A stretch of DNA of 64,000 nucleotides from Prescottella defluvii. GTDB taxonomy: Bacteria > Actinomycetota > Actinomycetes > Mycobacteriales > Mycobacteriaceae. The position numbers and the translations under genes are program-made. Below are positions 37,746 to 64,000 of the stretch, piece by piece. The stretch lies in assembly GCA_029690005.1 (NCBI GenBank), contig CP121458.1, positions 1,178,001 through 1,242,000 on the forward strand. The letters are read 5' to 3'. The first letter of the stretch is position 1, and every line of letters starts with the position of its first letter. The notes under the pieces are model-generated. The model was not told where the DNA came from, made no database searches, and was given only the letters and a program-made list of their open reading frames with translations.

Positions 37746-38895
37746 ATGACCTCCGTGGATGCCGACACCGACGAGATCCGCATCATCGAAGCCGGGACGC
37801 CCCCGGCTCGCTTCGCCCGTGGCTGGCACTGCCTCGGACTCGTCGCCGACTTCAAGGACGGCACCCCGCACCCGGTCGAGGCCTTCGGTACCAAGCTCGT
37901 GGTGTTCGCCGACAGCATGGGCGACGTCAAGGTTCTGGACGCGTACTGCCGGCATATGGGCGGCGACCTGAGCCAGGGCACCGTCAAGGGCGATTCGGTC
38001 GCGTGCCCGTTCCACGACTGGCGCTGGAACGGCAAGGGCCGCTGCACCGACATCCCCTACGCGCGCCGTGTGCCCCGGTCGCGAAGACCCGCGCGTGGAC
38101 CACGATGGAGCAGGACGAGCTGCTGTTCGTGTGGAACGACCCGAGGGCAACCCGCCCCCGCCGGAGGTGGCGATCCCCGCGATCCGCGCCGTGGACGCCG
38201 AGTGGACCGACTGGCAGTGGAAGTCGCTGGTCATCGACACCAACTGCCGCGAGATCGTCGACAACGTCGTGGACATGGCGCACTTCTTCTACGTGCACTA
38301 CTCGTTCCCCACCTACTTCAAGAACATCTTCGAAGGTCACGTCGCGATCCAGGAGCAGAAGGGTGTCGGCCGCGAGGACGTCACCGAGTGGACCGACCCG
38401 GACGTGCCCAAGCTCGTGGGCAACACGTCCGTCGCGGCGTACCACGGGCCGTCGTTCATGATCGACGACCTCGTCTACCACTACGACAAGTACGACGTCG
38501 AGTCCGTGCTCATCAACTGCCACTACCCGATCTCCCCGAACCGGTTCGTGCTCATGTACGGCATCTCTGTGAAGAAGACCGAGCCGGTGCCGGCCGAGAT
38601 CGCCGACCAGTTGGTGGACGCGATGATCGGCTACATCGGCGTCGGGTTCGAGCAGGACATCGAGATCTGGAAGAACAAGACCCGGATCGAGAACCCGCTG
38701 CTGACCAACGAGGACGGCCCCGTCTACCAGCTGCGCCGCTGGTACGAGCAGTTCTACGTCGACGTCGCCGACGTCACCCCGGACATGGTGGACCGCTTCG
38801 AGTTCGAACTCGACACCACCAAGCCCGTCGAGGCGTGGAAGCGAGAGGTCGCCGACAACCTCGCGCGCCGCGCGGCGGCCGCGGAACTGGCGTAG
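37746..38895 (+). CDS. kshA: 3-ketosteroid 9-alpha-hydroxylase, oxygenase component
   Basis: About 383 residues. It hydroxylates C9 of ring-B in 3-ketosteroids, the step that leads to ring opening in steroid and cholesterol breakdown, and needs a KshB reductase (not in this window). The Rieske cluster ligands appear as YCRHMGG and VACPFHDW, and the mononuclear iron site as DNVVDMAHFFYVH. The C-terminal half (HYPISPNRFVLMYGISVKK) is typical of KshA. Frame breaks near 38072 and 38143 separate the two domains. I do not see a KstR-type site upstream. Confidence 0.92.
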
Positions 38896-38897
38896 TC

Positions 38898-39116
38898 GTG
38901 GAACCCGTCGAGTGCGATGGCTGTGGGTGCCAGGTGCTGGTGACCAAGAACAGCTGGCAGCACACCACTGTCCAGTGGACGGCCGAGGCCCGGGCGGCGT
39001 GCCGGGAACTGGGGGAGGGGATGGATCCGGCGTCGCGCGCGCGTAGTTGCCAGGCGATGCAGGAGTCGATCGCCCGTGCCGCCGTCGAGGGACGGATCAC
39101 CGTTCTCGACGACTGA
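38898..39116 (+). CDS. Small Cys-containing protein downstream of kshA
   Basis: 72 residues from GTG 38898, three bases after the kshA stop, so almost surely cotranscribed. It begins MEPVECDGCGCQVLV, with a CxxCxC cluster, and has two more Cys (RAACRELG and ARSCQAM). The five Cys could bind iron-sulfur or zinc, but spacing does not match a standard ferredoxin. I do not recognise the family; the position suggests an accessory role for the steroid hydroxylase. Confidence 0.7.
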   Translation: MEPVECDGCGCQVLVTKNSWQHTTVQWTAEARAACRELGEGMDPASRARSCQAMQESIARAAVEGRITVLDD

Positions 39117-39130
39117 ATTCCCGTCGTGGA

Positions 39131-39159
39131 CGAGGTCCCCGCGAGTGTGGGGGACCTCG
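39131..39159 (+). terminator. Terminator-like hairpin after kshA unit
   Basis: Perfect 10-bp arms CGAGGTCCCC and GGGGACCTCG with a 9-nt loop, 14 bp past the small Cys-protein stop. No T-run follows, as is common in actinobacteria. Confidence 0.7.
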
Positions 39160-39198
39160 CCTACTATCCGGGGGTCGGGCTTCGGGCGGGAGGTTTCT

Positions 39199-39871
39199 GT
39201 GATCAAGGTGAACCAGGTGACCTCGCACTTCGAAGCAGGCAAACTGCGCGACGTCGACCTCGTGGGGATCTGTCTGGGGATCCGGCGGCGACCGACAGAC
39301 GGGTTGTCGAGCCGGATACGTTCGCCGCGTTGCAGGAGGCGGTCGGTCCGCGAACGTCGTTGTACGTCGATGCATCTGCGGCGCCCTCGCCGGGCGACGT
39401 CGTCGATGCCGTCGATGCGCTCGGGCCCGCCTACTTCGAGTTCACGGCCGTCGACGCGGCCAAGGAGCCGGAAGTGGCCGAGCAACTGGACTTCCTGGAC
39501 CGCCTGCCGGTGCCGAAGATCGCGAACGGCTTCTTCGTCCTGAAGGACGAGGTCTCCCTGCTCGACAGCCGGAGGCACCTGGACCGGCTCGTCGACGTCG
39601 GCGTCGCCTACTTCCAGGTGGAGATCGATTCGCTGATCGATCCAGGGTTCCGGATCTCTTCGTCCCACCGCGAGCGACTCGTGGAATTGTTCGCCGACTA
39701 CCCGTGCATCGTCAGTGACGTGTGCACGGCCGCACCGCTTCCCCGGAGATCGGTCAGGCCGGTGTCTACTTCAACCTGGGGAACGGACGCGTCCCCAACT
39801 ACGACTACTCGACCAGGCAGACGCCCCTCTCCGGAATTGTCCGGATCATGCGCTCGCTGTCGGTCGAATGA
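39199..39871 (+). CDS. Hypothetical protein, possibly a TIM-barrel fold
   Basis: About 224 residues from GTG 39199 with GGGAGG upstream. Frame breaks lie near 39285 and 39735. The protein alternates hydrophobic strands and helices (IKVNQVTSHFEAGKLRDVDL, TSLYVDASAAPSPGDVVDAV, VPKIANGFFVLKDEVSLLD, and GQAGVYFNLGNGRVPNYD), which recalls small TIM barrels such as phosphoribosylanthranilate isomerase, but I see no diagnostic catalytic motif. Function unknown; it is separated from kshA by a terminator-like hairpin and so is probably its own unit. Confidence 0.6.
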
Positions 39872-39935
39872 CCCGATTCGACCGCTGCTGTTCGTCTGTT
39901 CGACACCTGATCGTTCCAAGATCGTTGCCGGGTCA

Positions 39936-39952
39936 CGTGAATATTACTCACG
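39936..39952. promoter_or_regulatory. CRP/GlxR-like inverted repeat upstream of small peptide
   Basis: CGTGA and TCACG arms around ATATTAC, 139 bp before the peptide gene at 40091. The arms match the CRP half-site of mycobacteria and corynebacteria, but the spacer is 7 rather than 6 bases. Confidence 0.3.
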
Positions 39953-40090
39953 GAGATTCGAGCTGGTCGGAAGCGAAATCGACTGTCTTGCAGAATCTCT
40001 GCGCGTCGCCACTACGTACTCTCGTGGGCGTCGTGCAGTACCCCGCACGCGTACAACGCGTACACACATCCACTGTGAGGAGTTTTTGTC

Positions 40091-40222
40091 ATGGGTTCTT
40101 CCGCTGCAGATCTCGCCATGATCAAGCAGATCCAGCCGGTCGTCAGCGGCATCGGCACGATCCTCGGCGGCATCGGCGCCGTGATGACCGTGATCGGCGC
40201 CCTGGCCGCCATCAAGCTCTGA
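40091..40222 (+). CDS. Small 43-residue hydrophobic peptide without signal sequence
   Basis: ATG 40091 follows GAGGAG at good spacing and the frame closes at TGA 40220-40222. The product begins MGSSAADLAMIKQIQPVV and continues as one long hydrophobic helix rich in Gly (GIGTILGGIGAVMTVIGALA), ending AAIKL. It has its own 219-bp upstream region and two strong hairpins behind it, so it is a monocistronic, probably well-expressed gene. The size, lack of a signal peptide and amphipathic or hydrophobic helix recall the small channel-forming peptides PorA/PorH of Corynebacterium, but that is inference. Confidence 0.72.
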   Translation: MGSSAADLAMIKQIQPVVSGIGTILGGIGAVMTVIGALAAIKL

Positions 40223-40238
40223 ATCACTCGAGCCTGTA

Positions 40239-40285
40239 ACTCCGGCCCGCAGCCCCGGCAGATTGCCCGGGATGCGGGCCGGAGT
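40239..40285 (+). terminator. Strong hairpin after small peptide gene
   Basis: Perfect 13-bp arms ACTCCGGCCCGCA (40239-40251) and TGCGGGCCGGAGT (40273-40285) with a 21-nt loop, 16 bp past the stop of the 43-residue peptide. Confidence 0.75.
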
Positions 40286-40313
40286 CGTTCCGGACGGCGC
40301 CATGCGCCCGGAG

Positions 40314-40360
40314 AACGGCAGTGCCCCACCGCCTCCGGGAGGCGGTGGGGCACTGCCGTT
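40314..40360. terminator. Very long perfect hairpin between convergent genes
   Basis: Perfect 23-bp arms (40314-40336 and 40338-40360) around a central G, starting AACGGCAGTGCCCC. It lies 5 bp from the end of the minus-strand 3-hydroxyacyl-CoA dehydrogenase and is preceded by the hairpin at 40239. It fits a bidirectional terminator and would form an exceptionally stable stem. Confidence 0.8.
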
Positions 40361-40365
40361 TCGGA

Positions 40366-41214
40366 CTACTTGTAGCTGTAGAAGCCCTGGCCGACCTTCT
40401 TGCCGAGGTGACCGGCGTCGACCTTGCGGCGCAGCAGCGCCGGCGGTGCGTAGTTGGGCTGACCGAACTCGGCGTACATCGACTCGGCCGCGGCGAGCGC
40501 GACGTCGAGGCCGACGGTGTCGAGCAGCGTCAGCGGGCCCATCGGGTAGCCGCAGCCGCCCTTCATGGCCTCGTCGATGTCCTCGGCGGTCGCGTAGCCC
40601 GACTCGAGCATGCGCACGGCGTCGCACAGGTACGGGATGAGCAGCGCATTGACGATGAAGCCGGCACGGTCACCCGCGCGGACGGCCTTCTTGCCGAGCG
40701 TGTTCCGCGCGTAGTCGGTAACGGCCGCGACCGTCTCCTCCGACGTGACCAGGCTGACCACGATCTCCACCAGCGGCATGACCGGCACCGGGTTGAAGAA
40801 ATGGACGCCGACGACCTGCGACGGACGCTCGGTTGCGTTGGCGATCTTGATGACCGGGATCGACGACGTGTTGGTCGCCAGGATGCCGGACGGCTTCACG
40901 ATCTTGTCGAGCTTGCCGAAGATGTCGGCCTTGAGGGCCTCGATCTCGGGAGCGGCCTCGATGACGAGGTCGCGGTCCGCGAACTCGTTGATGTCGAGGG
41001 TCACCCGCACCCGGGCGATGGCGGCGTCCGCCTCCTCCTGGGTGATCTTTCCGCGAGCGACACCCTTGCTGATCGAGTTAGCGATGCGCGCCTGGGCAGC
41101 GTCGGCGAACTCCTGCTTCGTCTCGAGGACCAGCACGTCGCTACCGGCCTTGGCACACACCTCTGCGATGCCGGCACCCATCGTGCCGCCACCGATCACA
41201 CCAACTAGCTCCAC
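40366..41214 (-). CDS. 3-hydroxybutyryl-CoA dehydrogenase
   Basis: 282 residues from GTG 41214. It oxidises 3-hydroxyacyl-CoA to 3-ketoacyl-CoA with NAD. The NAD fold GVIGGGTMGAGIAEV is at residues 5-19, the catalytic block SSIPVIKIANAT and HFFNPVPVMPLVEIV with the catalytic His follow, and the C-terminal domain has GDRAGFIVNALLIPYL and GCGYPMGPLTLLD. Length is normal for the single-domain FadB2/Hbd type. It is flanked by long hairpins at both ends and so is transcribed alone. Confidence 0.95.
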   Translation of the reverse strand: MELVGVIGGGTMGAGIAEVCAKAGSDVLVLETKQEFADAAQARIANSISKGVARGKITQEEADAAIARVRVTLDINEFADRDLVIEAAPEIEALKADIFGKLDKIVKPSGILATNTSSIPVIKIANATERPSQVVGVHFFNPVPVMPLVEIVVSLVTSEETVAAVTDYARNTLGKKAVRAGDRAGFIVNALLIPYLCDAVRMLESGYATAEDIDEAMKGGCGYPMGPLTLLDTVGLDVALAAAESMYAEFGQPNYAPPALLRRKVDAGHLGKKVGQGFYSYK

Positions 41215-41297
41215 AGTCGAATCTCCACTGTCGTCTCTTCACGTCGCCGGTCGGGCGACATGCTGTCAAGGGTCATTCTGCTATTGGGGGCCCGGCA

Positions 41298-41340
41298 CCC
41301 GTCACCCCGGCGTCGGAAGCTCCGACGCCGGGGTGACGGG
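41298..41340. terminator. Long perfect hairpin between glycine-rich gene and hbd
   Basis: Perfect 20-bp arms (41298-41317 and 41321-41340) with the loop AGC, starting CCCGTCACCCCGG. It is 26 bp past the end of the minus-strand glycine-rich gene and 84 bp upstream of the next gene, so it ends that transcript. Confidence 0.8.
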
Positions 41341-41365
41341 GTAGTGCGGGTGTCGTCGAACCGGT

Positions 41366-41548
41366 CTAGCTGCCGAGGCTGCCGCCGCCGAGGCCGCCCA
41401 GACCGCCGCCCCCGAGGCCGCCGAGACCACCACCGCCGAGGCCGCCGAGACCCCCACCTCCGGTACCGCCGTTCCCCTGCCCGCCCATGAGGGTCATCAA
41501 CTGGGCAAACACCTGTACCAGTTCCCCGAGCATGCTGATCGATCCCAT
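41366..41548 (-). CDS. Small glycine-rich peptide with octapeptide repeats
   Basis: 60 residues from ATG 41548, with GGAGGAG about 9 bp upstream. The first 24 residues form an amphipathic helix (MGSISMLGELVQVFAQLMTL); the rest is a Gly/Leu repeat in which the eight-residue unit GGGGLGGL occurs three times. At DNA level this is an imperfect 24-bp direct repeat around 41375-41450. No signal peptide. It has its own terminator and shares the MGS start with the 43-residue peptide at 40091. A cell-envelope or self-assembling role is possible but not shown. Confidence 0.7.
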   Translation of the reverse strand: MGSISMLGELVQVFAQLMTLMGGQGNGGTGGGGLGGLGGGGLGGLGGGGLGGLGGGSLGS

Positions 41549-41647
41549 GTGAACTCAACTCCTCCGCGTCGGTCACGGCACCGGTCCCGAACCCTCATTG
41601 AACGTCAGGGACCGCGGGGTCGGAAACCGTCGCAGCGGAACTGTGCG

Positions 41648-42804
41648 TCACTTGAGCAGTGCGCGTGACATCACCAGACGCTGGATCTGGTTGGTGCCCT
41701 CGTAGATCTGGGTGATCTTGGCGTCGCGCATCATGCGCTCGACCGGGAAGTCGGTGGTGTAGCCGGCGCCGCCGAACAGCTGCACGGCGTTGGTGGTGAC
41801 CTCCATCGCGACGTCCGACGCGAGGCACTTCGCGGCGGCGGAGATGAAGCCGAGGTTCTTCTCGCCGCGCTCGGCGCGGGCGGCCGCGGTGTAGACCATG
41901 AGGCGGGCCGACTCGATCTTCATCGCCATATCGGCGAGCATGAACTGGGTGTTCTGGAAGTCGGCGATCGCCTTGCCGAACTGCTTGCGGTCCTTGGTGT
42001 ATGCCACCGCCGCGTCGAAGGCGCCCTGCGCCAGGCCGAGTGCCTGCGCGCCGATCGTGGGGCGGGTGTGGTCGAGGGTCTCGAGCGCGGTCTTGAAGCC
42101 GGTGCCGGGCTCGCCGATGATGCGGTCGCCCGGAATGCGGCAGTTCTCGAAGTACAGCTCGGCGGTGGGGGAGCCCTTGATACCGAGCTTGTGCTCGAGC
42201 GGGCCGACGACGAAGCCCTCGTCGTCCTTGTTGACCATGAACGCGGAGATGCCGTTGGCGCCCTTGTCGGCATCGGTCACGGCCATGACGGTGTACCAGG
42301 TGGACTGGCCGCCGTTGGTGATCCAGCACTTGGAGCCGTTGAGGATCCAGTCGTCGCCGTCGGCCTTCGCGCGGGTGCGCATGCTGGCGGCGTCAGAGCC
42401 GGCCTCACGCTCGGACAGGGCGTACGACGCCATCGCACCGTTCGCGATCTCGGGGAGAACCTGCTTCTTGAGCTCCTCGGAGCCCTTGAGGATCAGGCCC
42501 ATGGTGCCGAGCTTGTTGACGGCGGGGATCAGCGAGGACGAACCACAGACGCGGGCGACCTCCTCGATGACAATGCAGGCGGCGACCGAATCGGCGCCCT
42601 GGCCGTCGTAGGCATCGGGGACGTGGATGGCGTTGAAACCCGAGTTCACGAGAGCATCGAGAGCTTCTTGCGGGAAGCGTGCCTGCTCGTCGACTTCCTT
42701 CGCGTAGGGCGCGATCTCCTTTTCGGAGAGAGCGCGGATCGCGGCCCGCAGCTCGTCGTGCTCCTCGTTCAGCTGGAAGAGGGGAAATCGGGGTTGCCGG
42801 CCAT
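41648..42804 (-). CDS. Acyl-CoA dehydrogenase, FadE25-like
   Basis: About 385 residues from ATG 42804, which follows GAGGAGCG. The N-terminal MAGNPDFPLF is joined to the body after one break near 42786 in a G-run. Flavin motifs YALSEREAGSDAASM and WITNGGQSTWYTVMAV are present, and the catalytic Glu lies in IYEGTNQIQRLVMSRALL. The whole protein closely follows mycobacterial FadE25. It oxidises acyl-CoA at alpha-beta. A TetR gene lies upstream on the same strand with palindromes between them. Confidence 0.92.
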
Positions 42805-42884
42805 AGGGGTCGCTCCTCGGGTGTGCAGGACGGTCGGTTGTTCGTGAACGGTCTGCTGGCACCGAGTGACACTATGTGTCTTGG

Positions 42885-42897
42885 GGCACTCAGTGCC
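42885..42897. promoter_or_regulatory. Palindromic operator 1 upstream of FadE25-like gene
   Basis: GGCACT-C-AGTGCC, a perfect 6-bp inverted repeat around one base, 81 bp before the start codon. It matches the core of the site at 42994-43008. Confidence 0.7.
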
Positions 42898-42993
42898 ACG
42901 GCTGTTCGTCGTGCTGTGGCGTACACATCGGCCCGTTTCTGGTGTTCATTTGCCGATCGCGCACGTGGATCCACGAATGGCCCCAGTGAACCA

Positions 42994-43008
42994 TGGCACT
43001 TAGTGCCA
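42994..43008. promoter_or_regulatory. Palindromic operator 2 between tetR and FadE25-like gene
   Basis: TGGCACT-T-AGTGCCA, a perfect 7-bp inverted repeat around one base, ending two bases from the tetR stop codon. With the site at 42885 it defines a TGGCACT-N-AGTGCCA consensus. A weaker third version sits near 42857-42870. Confidence 0.7.
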
Positions 43009-43009
43009 G

Positions 43010-43755
43010 TCAAGGGTTCGGTGTTGCCGTGGGTGGGGACGCCGCCTCCAATTGCAGGCGCACGCGCCGCGCGACCTCCTCCGCCGGGTCCCGGCCGGGT
43101 ACGTCACAACCGTCACCGCCGTCCCGTCGGACGAGGTCGGCGCAGGGGCGGGACCCGTCGTCGCGGACAGGAACTTGCGTCGAATCTCCGCGAGGGTGCG
43201 CTGCAACTCGGCTGGGGTCGCGGTCTCGTCGCCCCGGATCATCGCCCTCAGCAGGTAGTTGTGGCACGCCGTCACGGACGCCGCGAAACCCACGACGTCC
43301 AGGGGCTTCGCCGACGGGACCGCGCCGCGCAGGTAGTCGGTGAACAGCCGCTCGTAGCGGTGCCCGGTGACCAACTCGCGCTCGCGCAGCGCCGGCACCC
43401 GCTGGACCACCTGGTATCGCCGGACCGACAGTTCGCGGTTCTCCCGGAATCGGTCGAACACCAGACGGGCGGCCTCGCACACCGCTACCCATGGATCCTC
43501 GGTGGTGGTGGCGAGGTACGCCGCCGCCTGCTCGAGCAGTGATTCGTGATCGGCGAAGATCACGTCCTCCTTCGACCGGAACTGCCGGAAGAAGGTGCGT
43601 CGCGAGACTCCGGCGGCGGCGGCGACCTGGTCGACGGTCGTCGCCTCGTACCCGTGTTCGGCGAACAGTCGGATGGCCTGGTTCGCGACATGGACCCGAA
43701 AGTCCGCGGGTTCGCCGCTTTTGTCGGGTTCGGTGCCCTCGGCGCGCTCACTCAT
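43010..43755 (-). CDS. TetR family transcriptional regulator
   Basis: About 248 residues from ATG 43755. HTH: VHVANQAIRLFAEHGYEATTVDQVAAAAGVSRRTFFRQFRSKEDVIFADH. The C-terminal domain has RYQVVQRVPALRERELVTGHRYERLF and ends LEAASPPTATPNP after one frame break near 43093. It sits directly upstream of the FadE25-like gene on the same strand; the TGGCACT palindromes between them are its likely targets, so it probably controls acyl-CoA dehydrogenase expression in response to an acyl-CoA. It is divergent from the NRPS and might also affect it, though no such palindrome is seen on that side. Confidence 0.85.
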
Positions 43756-43840
43756 GGGTGCCAGTATCCACACACGCTCGCGGCGGTCCGTTCGCCCGAC
43801 CGATCCGTCCGGCTCGTCTGACCTGCCGATCTGGACCGGA

Positions 43841-43938
43841 TTGCACCGCGAGCGGATACTCACACATAGGCGCTGCCCGTCGTGGAACGGCTTCCGCCTG
43901 AAGGAAGTGTTCGTTCGGCGACGGTGGCGCGAGCCACC
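43841..43938 (+). promoter_or_regulatory. Tentative NRPS promoter and leader hairpin
   Basis: A TTGCAC box (43841-43846) and CATAGG (43864-43869) with 17 bp between would make a sigma-70-like promoter. Downstream, GGTGGC-GCGA-GCCACC (43923-43938) can fold 31 bp ahead of the chosen start. Both are weak calls. No iron-box-like sequence is seen here. Confidence 0.25.
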
Positions 43939-43969
43939 GCCGGCGAACCGATCCTTCTGGGGGCGATAC

Positions 43970-64000
<20,031 letters not shown>

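Noticed and set aside
39936..39952. CRP/GlxR site
   Set aside because: Arms fit but the spacer is one base too long, so I list it only as a weak regulatory candidate.
41366..41460. Short direct repeats that could suggest a CRISPR array or satellite
   Set aside because: The repeats are in frame, encode Gly/Leu units, and have no spacers.
43756..43969. Iron-regulator box upstream of the NRPS, expected for a siderophore
   Set aside because: I see no TTAGGTTAGGCT-like palindrome, and no siderophore transport or chorismate genes lie in the window.

Overview
The window looks like chromosomal DNA of a high-GC, mycolic-acid actinomycete, most likely Rhodococcus or a close Corynebacteriales relative. 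The reasons are strong G/C bias at third codon positions, a 3-ketosteroid 9-alpha-hydroxylase oxygenase (KshA), a FadE25-type acyl-CoA dehydrogenase, an MTB12-like lipoprotein, F420-type luciferase-like oxidoreductases and a very large NRPS. I see no rRNA, tRNA, CRISPR array, phage or insertion sequence. The genus is an inference.

A dominant feature is broken reading frames. Most genes over about 1 kb are interrupted by one or more frame changes with otherwise intact, motif-complete protein on both sides. In the NRPS all 17 changes I traced fit a net loss of one base, and most sit in G/C runs. I read this as sequencing or assembly error, so broken genes are annotated as single CDS with approximate break points rather than as pseudogenes.

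Layout. 1-4.8 kb: end of an acyl-CoA synthetase, an SDR dehydrogenase, a GlxA-type regulator and a divergent MFS transporter. 4.0-8.1 kb: a MarR regulator with three operator-like palindromes, divergent from a DoxX / two luciferase-like oxidoreductases / F420- or NADP-oxidoreductase operon. 8.1-12.6 kb: DHA2 exporter with divergent TetR, a 34-residue peptide, a class III adenylate cyclase and a Pro/Ala-rich protein. 12.7-21.3 kb: secreted trypsin-like protease, ilvD, a Baeyer-Villiger-type monooxygenase with divergent TetR, an HSL-type esterase and a D-aminoacylase-type amidohydrolase, then a membrane protein and winged-helix pair. 21.4-33.4 kb: a complete peptide-type ABC importer with two paralogous binding proteins, a GntR/HutC regulator with an operator-like palindrome, an amidohydrolase and an amidase. 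33.4-37.6 kb: DHA2 exporter plus acyl-CoA dehydrogenase, then two lipoproteins. 37.7-43.8 kb: KshA, small proteins, 3-hydroxyacyl-CoA dehydrogenase, FadE25-like dehydrogenase and its TetR regulator with two palindromic sites. 43.97 kb to the end: an NRPS that runs off the window.

The NRPS reads C-T / C-A-T / C-A-T-E / C-A-T / C-A-T-E / C-A(partial). Its first module has a condensation domain of starter type and a carrier domain but no adenylation domain. The epimerases in modules 3 and 5 are followed by condensation domains with the post-epimerase signature, so the assembly logic is coherent. The product, loading partner and termination domain lie outside what can be seen.
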